The notes beneath the pieces were generated by a model that saw only the letters and a program-made list of their open reading frames with translations, ran no database searches and was not told where the DNA came from. From positions 1 through 30,322 of the forward strand of contig NW_003156771.1 of the NCBI RefSeq assembly GCF_000003605.2: 30,322 nt of DNA, written 5' to 3'. Below are positions 9,901-24,900 of this stretch, in pieces (within the stretch, counting starts at the first letter, position 1; each line of letters opens with the position of its first letter). This DNA is from Saccoglossus kowalevskii (taxonomy: Eukaryota > Hemichordata > Enteropneusta > Harrimaniidae). The position numbers and the translations under genes are program-made.

Positions 9901-12900
9901 ATCTTTGTTTTAATTGACATTTTCTTGTGACAGTTAATGTTCAATCACGTTTTATCACTGTGAAAGATATCTCCAATAACATATAATTATGATGAATCAC
10001 TTTCAATATTAAAGTACATTTTTGGATCAAGTTCTCCACGTTTCCTGCAGTCAGTTATTCTGTATTATTGTACACATGTTTTATAGTTAAGTTTCTTCTC
10101 TCTTCTTCTTGGGAAAGATTTTGTTTGGTTGAAACAGTCTGATGACAAAGGTACCTCGGGATCAATGGTCAGTTGTACCATGGATGTTAGTACATCCATG
10201 GTTGTACATTCCAGTAGTGCAATGCAATCACTAAGGGAGTTAAGCAGATTAACATCAGTAAATGCAATGACTAACAAACAGACCTTGGTCAATTAATAAT
10301 TTACACAAGAATGTTTTTAAAAAAGTTCTGTTTCCTTTATTTTTTTACATTCCTGGTTATTATGATTAACTGAATAATTATTTACTGTTGGTTTCATTCA
10401 AATAATAACATTTATAAGTTATTATTTTCAATGGGCAGTTGCTTGAAAAACTAATTCATTATTTACTAACTGTATTAATCTACCAAGGTCTAAAGATAAT
10501 GAGTACAGTATAGGTAGGTAATGTTCTGAACTAGGCCCTTATGAATATTATTATACTGTATACATGTAAATCACAGTCACCGTATTAAGCTAGATATTCT
10601 AAATGACACATACCGACACGAACGTTGTTATGTTAACTCATCGCACCATCCCAATTTTACACCTGAGCTCAGTGTTCTAGGTGAAGTCAAAGGTTTTTTT
10701 TAATCCCCACCCATGTTTGGCACTGTACACAAGTTTTGCCTTAAATGACTGTAGAGTTACTGCCTCGCACCCCAGTTCTCTCTGAATATATATAATCTTC
10801 TCCACATTCATCTTCCCGGTCACGCTTTGTTGTTTAGAAAATGTAAAAGGTTTCTTTTGACAATTTAAAGAAAGACTATCAGCTGGCGTTTTGACCCGTG
10901 TCATGATTTATGTTTTTCTATTTGTGTGGCTATTTAGGGCATACCTGCCGCTGTAACTTTTCTGTCATAATCTCGTGCTGCATGGCGTACTTGCTTCCTC
11001 CTTGCATTGTTTTTATGTAAATTAACTTCCTTGTGGCATAAACTTGAAATGTAAAGTAAGTGTTGCAATTAAATTAATTCTGTCAGTGTACTCTGTGTGA
11101 TGATAACTTTTTACTTGTATGGCTGTTATGTGTACACAAAAAAGAACAGGCCCACTGTGGGTTATAAGTGGAATTCCTCAGGTAGGTGTCAATTGTAAAC
11201 ATTCTGGAGTGCCAGTTCTACCACCATAAAAATCAGCTCTGCACCTACTTAGTGTTACCAGGCTGTAATATACAATTTTGTGTTCATTTTGAGTAAATAT
11301 TAATATTCTAGCAAAATCCACCCATAACTAATGGATGATTTTCATTACAAATTAACATTTAAAAAAAAAAATATTTGCCATAAAAAATTTGGGTAACCTG
11401 CAAGTCTTTTCCTATGGTGCTGTGCAAATGTAGTCGGGGTATTTTTTGTCAGCCATGAAATATCGCTATATTGTTTTGACGGTCAAGGATAAATGTAGCT
11501 TGAATGTCACTCAAATTTTAAATTGTCACTACAATATGTCAAAATTTTTCCTAATTCAAGGAATTTGTCTCGTAAAATCACTGTGGTTCAATGATATTCT
11601 TAAAAATATTGTACATCCTGTGCGATTCAGATGTGAACAATGCCTGCCTACATCACACAGTTTTTTAATAACATTTAATTAACAGGTTTTGGTTGTCCCA
11701 AACTACATTTTGTAGTTGATAGCATCCATTGTTAGAAACTGACCCAACAGATGTTGCTGTAGCTTGAATTGTTTCAAATTGACTCAAACATATTGATCAG
11801 AAACGTAATGTATTAAAGAAATAATAAGCTCAGTTATATATTCAGACAATAACAAAATTGGAATTAAAAATAAACAAAGAAATGAGTGGTAATATGTGTA
11901 TGGCAGGGATGCTGGTTTGGCTGTATGGCGAACATATAAACAGCACGCAAGATTAATTGATGCGGGATTACAGATATCATCAGCTGGTTATCAGTATTTT
12001 ATACCATACACCAATGGAAGACAACAAACTATGTTAGAAATGAAAGGCACAGATGGTAATCTCCCAATGCAATAGGATATTCCAACAATATGAGTTGTTG
12101 GACAGACTATATACTAGCTAACATCGTATCGATAGTGGTGCTAAATTGTCATCGCTTAAATACAATGCCCTAGATATATAAATATTTTATGCTGTTGCTG
12201 ATAGTAGATTTCTATTTTTAGACTTGTTCTCTGCCAGTCCTTTGTTTTATGTGGGTACATTAATATATATCACTCTGCATATTTAAATAATTTCTATCAC
12301 TCATCTAGCTTTATTTATCCTTTTGAAAACTCAATTTTAGTGGATACCAGCATTGTATTATTTATTTTGTGTATTTGGTGAATATTAAAATTAAATGTAT
12401 TGTAGTTTGTTACTATGTACATTCTAGCATGGCAGCTTTTCTTTTCTTTTCATTGGAATCAATTTCTTTTGGTTCATACCACTTAAAGGTTATGTGTAAA
12501 AAAATATATAAATAGACAAGTGTCTTGTATTGCATTGTGTTGTACAGTGTATAACCAGACAATAAAGCACACACACATTGGCATGTTTGCAAATAATACT
12601 GTACATAGCTCATGTCTGTCTGCATATTGACTTGTAAATGACATTTTGGTATGTGATGTGTGTACATGTCAAAGTCAACTTTGGATATGTATTCATCACC
12701 AAGGTCATTCCAGGTTATGTATCCAGTAACCAATATCAATCCTCAATTATTTCCCAATTGAATGTTAATTTGAAAAAAATAACTACTAGATTGAATTGCT
12801 ATGGTGAGTTGGGAGGGTAATTTTCAGCTAGCTAAATTGAAAAGTCGTAAACGACTTAACGTTTAGCTATTTTTAGCAGCATGCTTTAACAATTCATCAG

Positions 12901-15900
12901 ACACCTAAATTATGCCATGTAATCGGGAGACTGCCTAAATATGGTTCATATTAATAGCAATATAGAAACAAAAAATGTCAATTATTCTCATTTCAAAATT
13001 ATAAGTTTTTATGACAAGGCTAAGCCTGCTTGGTATTAGCTCAGGAGTTCAGTCACGCTCAAACAATATTGTATGTACACCTGTTTGTATCTTAAATCCT
13101 TTTCTGTTTTTATAATATTAACGAATCATGTATACATGGTACTTTGACTTTTAGGCATCCACGATGCATGCTGTATGAGTTCACTCCAGGAATATATCAT
13201 AGTTTTGTTGCTTATTTTTATCTAAATCAATTTTTCTTTCAAATTAATCTATTGTTTTGCTAATTAGCTGTATTGTTTATCCAAAAGGGGTGCATGGTCG
13301 GTTCCCCTGGACTGTGACAGTTCTTCCAGTATTTGGACATCCATCACATACATACTAAATGGTTTCTTCATAATGAAATTCGCTCATGCTGAAATTCTCA
13401 GTATCTCGAGGTGTTTGCTAGCATGTTTTCACTCGGTTTTCATATTAGGACAATGTTGCCATGGAGACATGCATTGAACAAACTTAGAAAATATGATTTA
13501 TGCCATATTTTATAGGCTTGTACACTAAAACTTTATTTTATCTGCTCTAACATGTTTCCAGCATCACAAGGTAGCTTCAACTGTGAATTTCTTGAATAAA
13601 GAAATTAGAATTTGTCAAATTTAATGTTTACTATATGTATGATTAGTCTCTTGAAAACCTTACATGTACAGTGTACCGGTATATAAAAAATTAACTTTCA
13701 CAAGTTGATGGTACAGTACCACTTGAAATAATTTCCGTTGCCAAGTAATTCTGAAGTGCTATCAAATATACATGTCAGTTTTTATAACATACTCTTGACC
13801 TGTAAAAGTCAGTGTATTAGCGCTGGTATTCAAGAACCTCAGTGTCTATATCTCTTACATTTATTGTATAAATATTACTTTTCAGTGGTTTATATAGACT
13901 TATATTATTTCATGAAATGTTAATTAGATTGTGACTGGTTTAATGCTTTCTTCTTATATGGTGAATGCTATTTGAAAAAATCTGAATTTTTTTTTTTTAA
14001 ATTGTTAGGAATTACAATAACATGAAATTAAATCCTCTGATTTTAAGATTTAATAGGTTGAAGGGTCATGTCTTGTAGCCGTATTTATTGATCTCTGCAC
14101 TCGGGATTGGTATTGTCTCATTCTCTGTAACTTCACATGCACAAATTTAATATTAGGAGTTTGCATAAAGTCGTAAAAAAGTAAATTATGTAAATTTATA
14201 AAAACATTTACCATGGAAGACACTCAGATTCAAAGAAAACATTTTCATTGGCTATAGAAGTCCTTCAGTGATAGCCATTACCTAGAAGTCTGTGTCTGGC
14301 CAGTTTCCACAAATTATAGACTTAGACCTAGGTTTAAAACTAGTTTGGATATTCATATGCTTAGGCATTGTGATTGGTCAAATGGTATTCAGTCATCATT
14401 TGAATTAATAAAGTTGTATTGTTTATTTTATACAAAAAAAATATTTACGTCTTCTTGAAAACGATTGTATTTTCTTTGTCAAACTTGTCTTTAGTACCGG
14501 TATGTCAATTTCAGTTATCCTAATCTCAGTTGCTACCAGTACGGTAGTATTCGAATGTTTAAAAAAATCCTGTATAAATCATTTCAGTTTCAATCTCAGG
14601 CCATTGCTATACTTTCGGTGCAATCTGTATGTCTGTATTGAATGAAGAAAGCAGAACAGTGGGAGTATGTTCAATGATTGTGTTTATATCTCGTTACATT
14701 TCTCACCATATTCACACTATACCTTGGGGAGTGTTCTTCCTGTTTCTTGCTAAAAATAAATTTCTGGACTCATCAGCCATAGGATCAACCCATGAGTCTT
14801 CAATTAGCAGGACAGATATATGTCATTACATCTGAAACCAAAACATCACCAACTGATTTATTATTGTGTGACTTCTACATAGGACGATTATAAAACCACA
14901 ATATTTTCTTTCAGTTTAACATCAGTATCCTTCGGCATCAAGCTGTAAACTCTTAAGTTTCTCAAGTTGCTTTAGTACTATATGGGAACCTGGCAGCCCC
15001 AGACACCCTTCTTGTAGTGTGTATGCAGACTAATTAGTTTTTTTTATTCTCATGCTGTGATCTGTCCTGTATTATATCACACTGTGCAAATATGAACGTT
15101 TATGAATTTAATAATAAGGGACATTTTTTGGTCTCGTATTTTATTGTAATATGGTAAAGCAGACAAAGGGAATGTTAGCTGTATTTATAGTTCTCTGTGT
15201 AAAATTGTACAGTTGTAATTGGGAATGTATGTGACCTGCTTGATATGGTGTGGACACAAGTTTTGGTACTCTATCATGATATTTGGCATGGTCATAAACT
15301 ATTTGTATGTGTAACCGTATCTTTTATTTCAGCAGCTCATGTGTCTTGAGTGCTCTTAATTTTGTAGCTATACTTGTTATATTTGTACAATTTTGTTGAT
15401 GAGGAATTGTTGATGTTAAAGAATTCACACAACATCAAGAAGCAAAAAAAAAATAACGTTTTTCACTTACATTTTCTGGTTTTAGAGATCTAAAGAAGCT
15501 AGAGTTAAATACTGCATGTGCATTTACCCTGGTATTTGTGCTAATGTAATTTCTCTGAAAACAGGATTCTCAAGGTATATAAAACTATAAACATCTATAA
15601 TATGAATTGACATAATTTTTGTATTGAAAATAAAAAAAAGAAAAAAATTTGTAAATTGATTGGCAATAAATGATATTTCTGAATATATGTAGCCATTGTT
15701 TGTATTTACAACTTTCCTTTCACATACTCATTGTGTTTATTTATGTCCACTATAACTGAATTTCTACTATCGATGTAGTATGGCTTTCTATTCCTGTGCC
15801 CAACAAGTGTATACATAGTGGAAAGCCTCATTATATTGGCTATATAGCCCTGGGGCAGCTATTTGAATTAGATTCTCTGAAAGCCATGTAAAGTTACTAT

Positions 15901-18900
15901 GGTTATTCATTCAAAATTTTTTTTTTTACTGCAGTGAAGAAAAACAGCTCCACTCTCAGAAATGTTTGGTTGTCGTTTCCTTCTTTTTAAAAAATAAAAT
16001 AAGTGAAAGCATGTCTTTTCTGGTAATTATTAGCTCCTTCAGATGTACCGTACTTCGAAACAGAACTTACCTGGTATGTTTCAGTGCATTCGTTCACTTG
16101 ACACATCTTGTTCTCGGACAGACCTGGACTGATTGAACTGAAAAAAAGAAAAATCACAAATTTTTAAAATGTCATCAACTATTTTTAGGCACTCTTTGGC
16201 AGATTTTATTGAGATTTACATGTCATACATGTATGAATAAGATGGGCTGCTGATGTACATCATTTTGTTTATTTTCATGTGTTCTGAGTCATATCTCAAA
16301 CATAGCTTAGATGATTTTTAGAAAGTTGGCACAAAGACAAAACCTAATACATATGCAGTATACATGTCCATATGCACGTCAGTCGGGTTTTTTGTTTTGT
16401 TGACCTTTGACTGACTACTGCTATTTAAAAAAAAAAAAAAAAAAATTCAAAATGTCATCAATAGTTTCTCAAGCATGCCTGGCCCATTTTTATTCAGACC
16501 TGGCTGACATGCAGCCATGTTGATTGTCTTTACCAATTTCTCTGACATTTTTTGATCATTTTTGTCTTGGGTTTTAAAAAAAAAAGACCTGTATCTTAAA
16601 AATGCCTGGACCAATCAGCTGTTTACAGATGGATTTTGTTCAAACTTGGTATAGACTTTACACATTATAGGACCTTGATGCACATCATTTTTTTTTTCAA
16701 ATAGGTTTCTTATGATTTTTTAGCACAAAAATGGCCACCATTAGGCCATCTTGAATCAGATCATAAAACAAAATGATGTGCATCAAGGTCCTATAATGTC
16801 CAACGTATATACAAGGTTTAATGAATGTGGTTCTATTGCCATATCTCTGACATGCTTTGACTGATTATGTTCAAATTTTAAGTATTCATTATAGATCATG
16901 TCATAGATATACAGATATATTGGTTTGACGATCCTATTAAAAATGACCGAATGGTGGCCATTTTTGTGCTAAAAAATCATCAAAATCAAGCATTTCTCGG
17001 CTGTTTACAGATGGATTTTGTTCAAACTTGATATATATTAGACATTATGAGACTTTTCATACTTCCATACTTTCAGTGTAACATTCACATTTTTTATTTT
17101 AAACAAAATACACTTTGAATAGAGGTCATACATTCTTTGTAGAATATATCCACTTTTGACTCCCCAGATTAAAATTATAATTAAATGCTTTGTTAGTCAT
17201 GAGATCAGGAAAACTGTAAATCACTCTAAAAACGTTCTACGGTTTAGGTAATTAATTTGGAATAGCAATGATAGGAGTAAATAATTTCCTAGGTCATTGC
17301 CCTTTATTAAATTAATATGCAGTGCACATAGTATTTTGGATTACCTTGCATTCCTGTAATTTTATTCAAATTAATCTGATCGTTTTTTAATTAAATTCCT
17401 CCTCCCACATGTTATATTTATCATTCTGTGCACGCACCAAGGGTTTATTCAGATCATTCAGTTGTCTTGTGTTTTGTGCGATGATTTTTGAACATTTCAC
17501 ACTTGCCAAGCTCTGCCGAGGAGATGAAAGATCGCGTTCAATTGTAAAGCTGATAGCACAGAAAAAGTTGCTCAGTTTGTTAACCATTGCCATGGATACC
17601 TAATACATGTATATGAACAGAATGCATGCACATATTGAATGACAAGCACATTTGACACACTCGGTCCTTTGTAGTGTTGCCGTTGTTTAGCAATACCCCG
17701 GTGTCTGCTATGGGACCAATTTGTGCCTGATGTGACACATCAATTTGCTAACCTTTCCTTAAACTAGAAGGAAGCTATGATGGTAAGTCATAACCTGTGC
17801 CAACATGCAACTTCTCCAGTTTAATTAATACCAAAAAAACATGTAATGTAATGCCACAACCTCAAAATGAGTCAGTCGTTATGACCCTATACCTGTGTAC
17901 ATGTATAAAGGTGTACAGAAGAGTGTTATATTGTATCCATGGTTGTTACTTGCCTTTGAGTAAACATCATTCTTTGCTGTCTTCCAGATGTGCTTCTTTG
18001 GTTTCACTACTTGATTGTGTCGCTGTACACATTTCTGTTTGTATAGTTTTGTTAGTTATACCCTGTAGTTTCATCCAGGTATTGCATTGACCCCACTATT
18101 CGTCTTCTCCTCCCCCCTCAATGATAGAGATTCACCCTCCCTATGGAACAAGAAGTGGGCTGCATTTGTGTTAAAGTCAGTACACAGATTAAAATGTTAA
18201 ATTCCTCTATAGTTTATCATTGAGCAATGCCAAACATCGAAATGATAACCCAATCTCTGAGTACAGTGCTTTTAATTTTGGCCACTCAAGTAGAAAATAA
18301 TTGAAATGGATAGATTCAAATGTGTTTTAATCTTATCACAGTTATCAACTATGATATATATGTGTAAGCATGCTTTTCTTTTTGATGGGGGCGTATGAAT
18401 TTGGTGATCTTAATGTGTCTTAGATTGTTTTATTTAGTCTTTAATATGTATACTTACACCTTAGGGTATCACTTAGCAATCATCTTGTCACTTAATTGTT
18501 TACCTTAGCTCAAGTGACTGCAAGGAAACCCTAAACCTCTAAAGTATACCTGTTCACCTTGGAGTGGGCTTTTCTTTGTTATTTGGAGGTGAAGTTGTGG
18601 TTCAAACTACCGTCCCTCAACATGAGACTGTGTTACACTTATGGTAACCATTTTGGTAATTTTGATTTCCGCAGATTGCTTTTGATTCAAACCAAACTTA
18701 TTTCACTATATTAGTGGTTGTGACAATCAATCTACCATGATGTGTGTAATGATTACTTTTATAGTTGAATTTATCAGTGCTCGCAGCTTTTAAGTATATG
18801 TGATATGTGATAATATCCTGGTCAGTGTGGTACATTCTCCTCTATCTATGGTGAAGAACTTCAAGATTTTTCCCTTTCATGGTGGCGCTCTTTATAGTAT

Positions 18901-21900
18901 ATGTGTATGGTATATTATGTATCAGTGGACACAGTGCATGTCAGACAGTGACCACCCTTAGGGCATGTTGTGTTCATGTGATACTGACAGGTGCACACGC
19001 AGCAACACTTCAACTGACATGTCAATAGGGAGATCTACAGGGGGGACATGCTTTCATGTGAAATATATTTCAGTTTCTCCCTGTGTATTCAGGAATTTAT
19101 GCAAACTTCATTGAGTATGATGCATTCGTGTGGTTAAGATTCATTTGTTGAGAGATGTGGAATGTTTTTGATACATTTATGGGTTTAATTAAAACAGAAG
19201 AACTATTAACAGTGATATAGTATTTTATTCTATTGTCGTGTGTACTCACACATGCATAACACAACAAACATACTGCGAAATGAATGATAACATTTCTGAA
19301 TCAGTTCTGGAGGGCACAGTCCTTCCTTAGATAAACGCCATGCTCCAACAAAAAAAAATAAAAGAAAACATTATATACAGGCTTTCTAGTGTTCGCTGGC
19401 AGCACATCAAATGAAAAATAGCTTTAAGTGACCCAGGGTATTGTGGTTCCTTGGCCCCCTATTTGCATGTGGTATTAACTCACTACAGATACTGAGACTA
19501 GGACAGGTGAAAGTAGTTAAATGGGACATGAAAGCAGCTAGCATTTACTCGCACATGTGCTTATGATAATTTGTATGTTTGTGAATTTTTGTCAATTGTT
19601 TTCAATCTGGCTTTGACTATATTAAGTAATGTAGTGCGTGCAAACAATTTGCCCAATATGTTAAATTCAGCTTTATACCAAGTGTATATTGTTAGTAATA
19701 TTTTTTTTTTGCAGTATTAATACTAAATTTACATCCAGCCAAGTTGCTAAAATTGTAGCGAACAGATGACTAGATGCAGTATATAAAGAGTGTCTGAGGG
19801 ATATATGTAATCTCCCACTTTAACTGTACAATTTGATATATAATTCCTTGTAATCTTGAATACAAAACTCAAACAATATATTAGGTAGGGATTTCACTAG
19901 ATTTGATATTATTTCCTTGAACAAAAGGGTGTGGTCGCCTCGCAGCTTATGTTTGAATTTTGTATAAACAAAAAATGTATTTTTAAATGTGTTGTATATG
20001 TCACTATGGTTCCTATATTGGAAAGATGTGATGTGATAATCATCACATCACTCTATGTACTTGTCTGTGAGTTATTTAAAGCCATCTGTGGCTGTATGTC
20101 ATCTTGGTACATGTATACATGTATATGTCAATGATTCTGTATTTAAACATAAGTGAGCTACATGCATTTACATGAAGTCAAGACTGACTGACTGATTGAT
20201 GGATGGATCACCATGGAGACATGGCTAGGGGTTATAGAGGAAGTCAATTTGGTATTTGCACATTGGAAGTAATTTGTAACACCCTCTGTTATTAGCATGG
20301 CAATCTCATCCATTTAGCTTAATAAAGAATTTCAATTCAAAATAACTTTCATAAATATCTTGAGCTAAACTTTATTTTTTTAATAAAAAAGTTGTGCAGA
20401 GTCAAACTTAAAGGAATTGGCTGCTCAATCATCTATTAATGCCCTTAGTACCTTGTTTGCTTGATTATCCCGTTATATAGAAAAAAAAGTATATTCGCTG
20501 GATTTTATTTTCACTGAATTATTCCTTCAGTGAAAATAACAAAATTTAATTCCAAGCGAAAATAAAGTATTCTACAGTATTTTATTATCAGCTAGATGTA
20601 ATTCACATACAAATATGGCCCTTTCTAATATGCTGATAAACAACTACTGTATTTGCTTTATTAGTAGCACAAATGTAAATTACAGAGTTGTTATTATAAT
20701 CAAAATAGGTCATGCTTAAATTACCAGTATTGAGAGTAACTATATGCAACAAAATTTGTTATTTGATTTACATGTGTTATTAAAGTGAAAGTCAAGGCTA
20801 ACAACATAATACTCCTCGATGGAAGAGCTCGGCAAATGTAAGAACATGCAATTTACAGTTTTTTTTATATCACTTCTCATTCTCTAGATATTCAATTTTT
20901 CATCAATTTATGTAGACCGCCATCTTGATTCTTCAGCAAAGGATTGTGGGTAAAGTATGACATAGAGTCTGTTGTCAGAAATTGAGAAAATGATTTCATC
21001 TATAACTTCAAAAGTTGAACTTTAAATTGGCTGAAAGTTTAGAACAGGGTAGCATACATGTACTGGTGCCAAACATGCTTATATAATAGTTGTCATGGAA
21101 ACAGAACTGAAAATATTTATTTTTATGTTTTTCTACCAAATGCTCAAATTTCCTTATATTGTATACAATTTACCGATGCGAGTAGGTTATATAGGTGATA
21201 TATTACTTGTTGATCATAAAAAGTGGACAAAAAAGTGTAACAATTTTTATTTTTTTAAAGTTTTGGGCAATATCTTCATTTCATGTGTATTTGTAACATT
21301 CTAATTTACATTACTATAATCATATGCAAGAGTTATATGCATAACGAAAATTTGAACTAATTCGCATCAGTAATTCCCATGTTATAGATGAAATCATTTT
21401 CTCAATTTCTTACAACAGACTCTGTGATGTCATACTTTACCCATGATCCTTTGCTTGAGAATCAATATGGCTGACAACATAATACTGATGAAATGTTGAA
21501 TATCTAGAGAATGAAAAGTGATATAAAAAAAACTGTATTGCATTCTCCTACATTTGTGGAGCCTTTTCTTGGGGGGTCATTGTGTTGTTTGGCTTGACTT
21601 CCCCTTTAATATTGAAGGTGAGCCTCCAATAGGGCAAATACAGCAAATAGAAACTTTGAAAGGAACTTAGAAATGTTTGATATTTAGATTATAAGTATAT
21701 TGTCTGTCTGTAAGGTATGCAGAATGTTTATGTTTTTATTAAGGCAACTAGGTTTCCATGAGTTTATATGTTATTGTACATCAGTTGTATGCCTAAGAAA
21801 ATGGTCATATATTCTGACTGACCTACAGAAGGTATTACCGGGTACATTGTATTATACCAAAAAGCCCCCCCCCCCCTGACTTCACTCAAATTAACTCTTC

Positions 21901-24900
21901 ACCTTTTCATTACAAGCTTGTTTTCTTTTCACCACTTACGGTTAGGTTACCTAGCTCTTTAATCACACTTGTATTATCCTGTGAGTTAGCTGTCTGTCTG
22001 AGCCTGGATTGTAGAAATGCCCTGTGTGCAAATGCCATGGAAGAGAAAATTTAACAATTTATTTTTTAAGCTGTAATGCGTTGGTACCTGAATATCTGAA
22101 AGTGTGTGGACCATTGGGAAATCAGTAACTGACTTCATAAACAGAACACTCATTCATCTTAAAAAATGTGATACCAATGTACATGTAAGTTATATGGAAA
22201 ATACCTGCAGCTGATTGATTGTGGAAAGTTATGCAGTTACCTGAGTTCGCTGACCCTCAAGGTTTCTTGATCTCTTTTGGTATTGCAAACTGTATATGTC
22301 TCACTATCTGGTGAATTTCACTTTTCCTCTTCCTGTTGGCAGGTAATCACTCTCTTTGGGGTACTTAACGGAACTCAGATTGCAATCTTTGAAATGCCCC
22401 CATGATCTACTTTCAATGTTTTAGGTCACTTCAGAAATCTTTAAAGCTACCTGTTGAAAACTAACTTCTCCCTTTTACATAAATGAGGTTTTTGAAAACT
22501 TGAAAGTCCCCATGAACTTTATTACAGTGCTGCCAGGGATAGTTATACAACTTTGACTTCCTGTTACCTTTGTATATGTGCTTTTGCTGTTATTACAAAG
22601 AATGTAAAATTCACCAAAAAAGACTATGGTGTCAGCACCCATATAATATTTCCACTTCTTTCCTCCACGCTATTCCGGGCTTCATCTAAACTGGTACAAA
22701 AGTTGCCAATTATGAACATTTTATTAGCTTTATTATACTATAGAAGTGCATCCACTTACGTGAAATAGAGCCAATGTGATTTCGGGTTTATATGCGCTTT
22801 TATTGGAATTGCCCTTCTAATTATGCAAATATGGTACTGTAACTTACATTTGGCTGCAACAAATTACTCTATTTCACTACTTTTGGCTATGATGAATAAC
22901 AAACTATGAATTATTCTGAGAAAACGGTCTCGCAAAAAAATGATTCACTGGTGAGCATCAGGAATGCATATGGTTTTACATGTATCATTCTGTGTTGATA
23001 AATGCTGTCTTCTCACTCTGTGTTAAGGTAGCTCAAGAAATTCAGTCTAAGGAAAACAATATATTGTTAACAACCATGGCTGGAACCTATTGGGCTGAGT
23101 GGGTTTGACAAATAAAGGAATTACGCTAGCTAAAATGTTAATAATATTGAGCTAATATAACCAATATATTGGTTTCCCCTCTATTGTCCTTGTGTTCAGT
23201 TCAACCATCTTCTTTTGATCATGTTATTTTTGTTCATGCTTCATATAATATCACAAAAACACCTGACGTCTGAGGAACTTGCATTGTAATTTACATATTC
23301 CCTACAAAGTTTGTGATCAAGGCAATGTTCAGTGACCGGAATATGACTAGGACATCTGTAATTGGGGAGAGAATTCCTAAGAGTGCATTTATTTAGCCAT
23401 AAAATCACAGCTAACTTATTGTCATAATCTTTGAAATGACCATGAAATAACAACGCCCATTGTCATCCTGGGGGTCACTGTAACCATGTCCTGTTTTGTA
23501 ACATAGTCGAAAAGATTGCATACCATGCTAATGCTATTGAAGCCTTCAGCCTTGTGGCGATCACAACACTCGCTTTTACTCACTGTGGTGTATCAAGTTT
23601 TTTTGGGGGATCTGCCCAACACATGTATCGGTCGTTGCATACAGTGTTTGAAAGCAAACTTTTCATCAAGTGGATGTGATACAACAGCATGGTAAGATGC
23701 AGTCTTGATTCATGAATTTTAACAAGCATGATGGCAGCTTGTTGTGGTTTTCCCCGTTATTCGTAACAGTCTTTGACAGCTGTGAACTGTGGTTAAATAT
23801 CTAGTACTGTGTTCGGCTTGACACACTGTGATTGAGTCGTGTGCACTAAAATGTAACAGACTCTTGTAACCCCTATGGTTGTGTTAGCATGGTGCCTCTA
23901 ACTTGGACCAACAAGTATTCTAATATTTCACAGCTGCTTGTGAAATTTTTCTGAGTTGATACTTTAATATAGGTGTGGTCGAGACCACCTCTTGAAGGAA
24001 TCATTTCAACTATGTTGGTTGTTGGCTGTAATTGTAAACTCCACTGTTGGTCTTTTTGTTTTGCAACGATTTACACCCTTTGAACTATACCGTGAAATAA
24101 GATCAAATATTAGATTAGTAATTAAAAGTTTCCTTTTCAAGAGATTAATTGCTTAAATGTAAATATATTCAACTATTTAACAACTTATAAGTAATAAAAT
24201 AAGAAATTTAAGTTTCAGTTTAAAGATTTAACAATTCTTTATTTATTTTCTTGGACTATGTTGCAGGTGATTCTGAAGGTATATCTCAGTAATAGTTCTG
24301 ATACTGTGTCTGAGATTCCAGTCACGCCGGCCACAACTTGTAAGGATGTGATTGATTGTTGTAAAGAACCTGGCGAAGAACAATGTCATTTAGCTGAACT
24401 TTGGAGAGGCTGTGGTAAGTTTTCTTCAATTTTATGTACAGTGTATATCTATATGCTGACATAACTGCTAAGAATAAAGTGGTGACTATGCACCTACTTC
24501 CACCACGCCCACACACTCAATTGTTTTAACTTTGAAGCCTGTCTTGCTACATTGCATTGTAATAGGTGATTTTCCGTACAACTGCGAGATCTCGCGAGAT
24601 GCATGAAAGACGCGCGTCGAACGTCTGCCGCAAAAATCGAACGATTTGATTTTGAACTCGAATTTCTTTATTTCGTAGCTCACATCGACCGGCTGATCTT
24701 TGACAGAGGAATATTGCATTCGAATATCCTCTTTTAATCAAAATTGTCTATCATCAAATGTGTACAGCACATTATTGACATGGAAATGTCCCCCAAAATA
24801 CTTTCACGTTTGTCGAATCTCACGCGATGTTTGACACCACTACGACGCTATGACCTTTGTTTGTCCTGTTTTCACGTTCGATTTCACGCATAGCGCGTGA

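Larger units (their letters stand above)
6955..24266 (+). other. ASPP intron 1 (17.3 kb)
   Basis: This long intron separates the leader exon from the first domain exon, as the long first introns of vertebrate ASPP genes do. I found no convincing exon on either strand. Open frames of 60-110 codons here lack known motifs. Identified structures inside it: a 46-bp tandem duplication (8441-8532), a hairpin (10177-10202), a nested repeat block (16618-17030), a 24-bp hairpin (20028-20051), a TTAA MITE (20780-21609) and a C12 run (21865-21876). The stretches between are featureless AT-rich sequence. Confidence 0.65.

Noticed and set aside
10065-10904. Minus-strand open frames at 10065-10292 and 10677-10904
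   Set aside because: They look mildly protein-like, but there are no family motifs or paired splice sites, and the first overlaps a hairpin.
12413-12739. 108-codon minus-strand open frame
   Set aside because: Low-complexity Tyr/Cys/His-rich translation of AT/TG-rich intron; no motif.
21095-21304. Plus-strand open frame between MITE arms
   Set aside because: Not a transposase fragment; Phe/Lys-rich chance frame.
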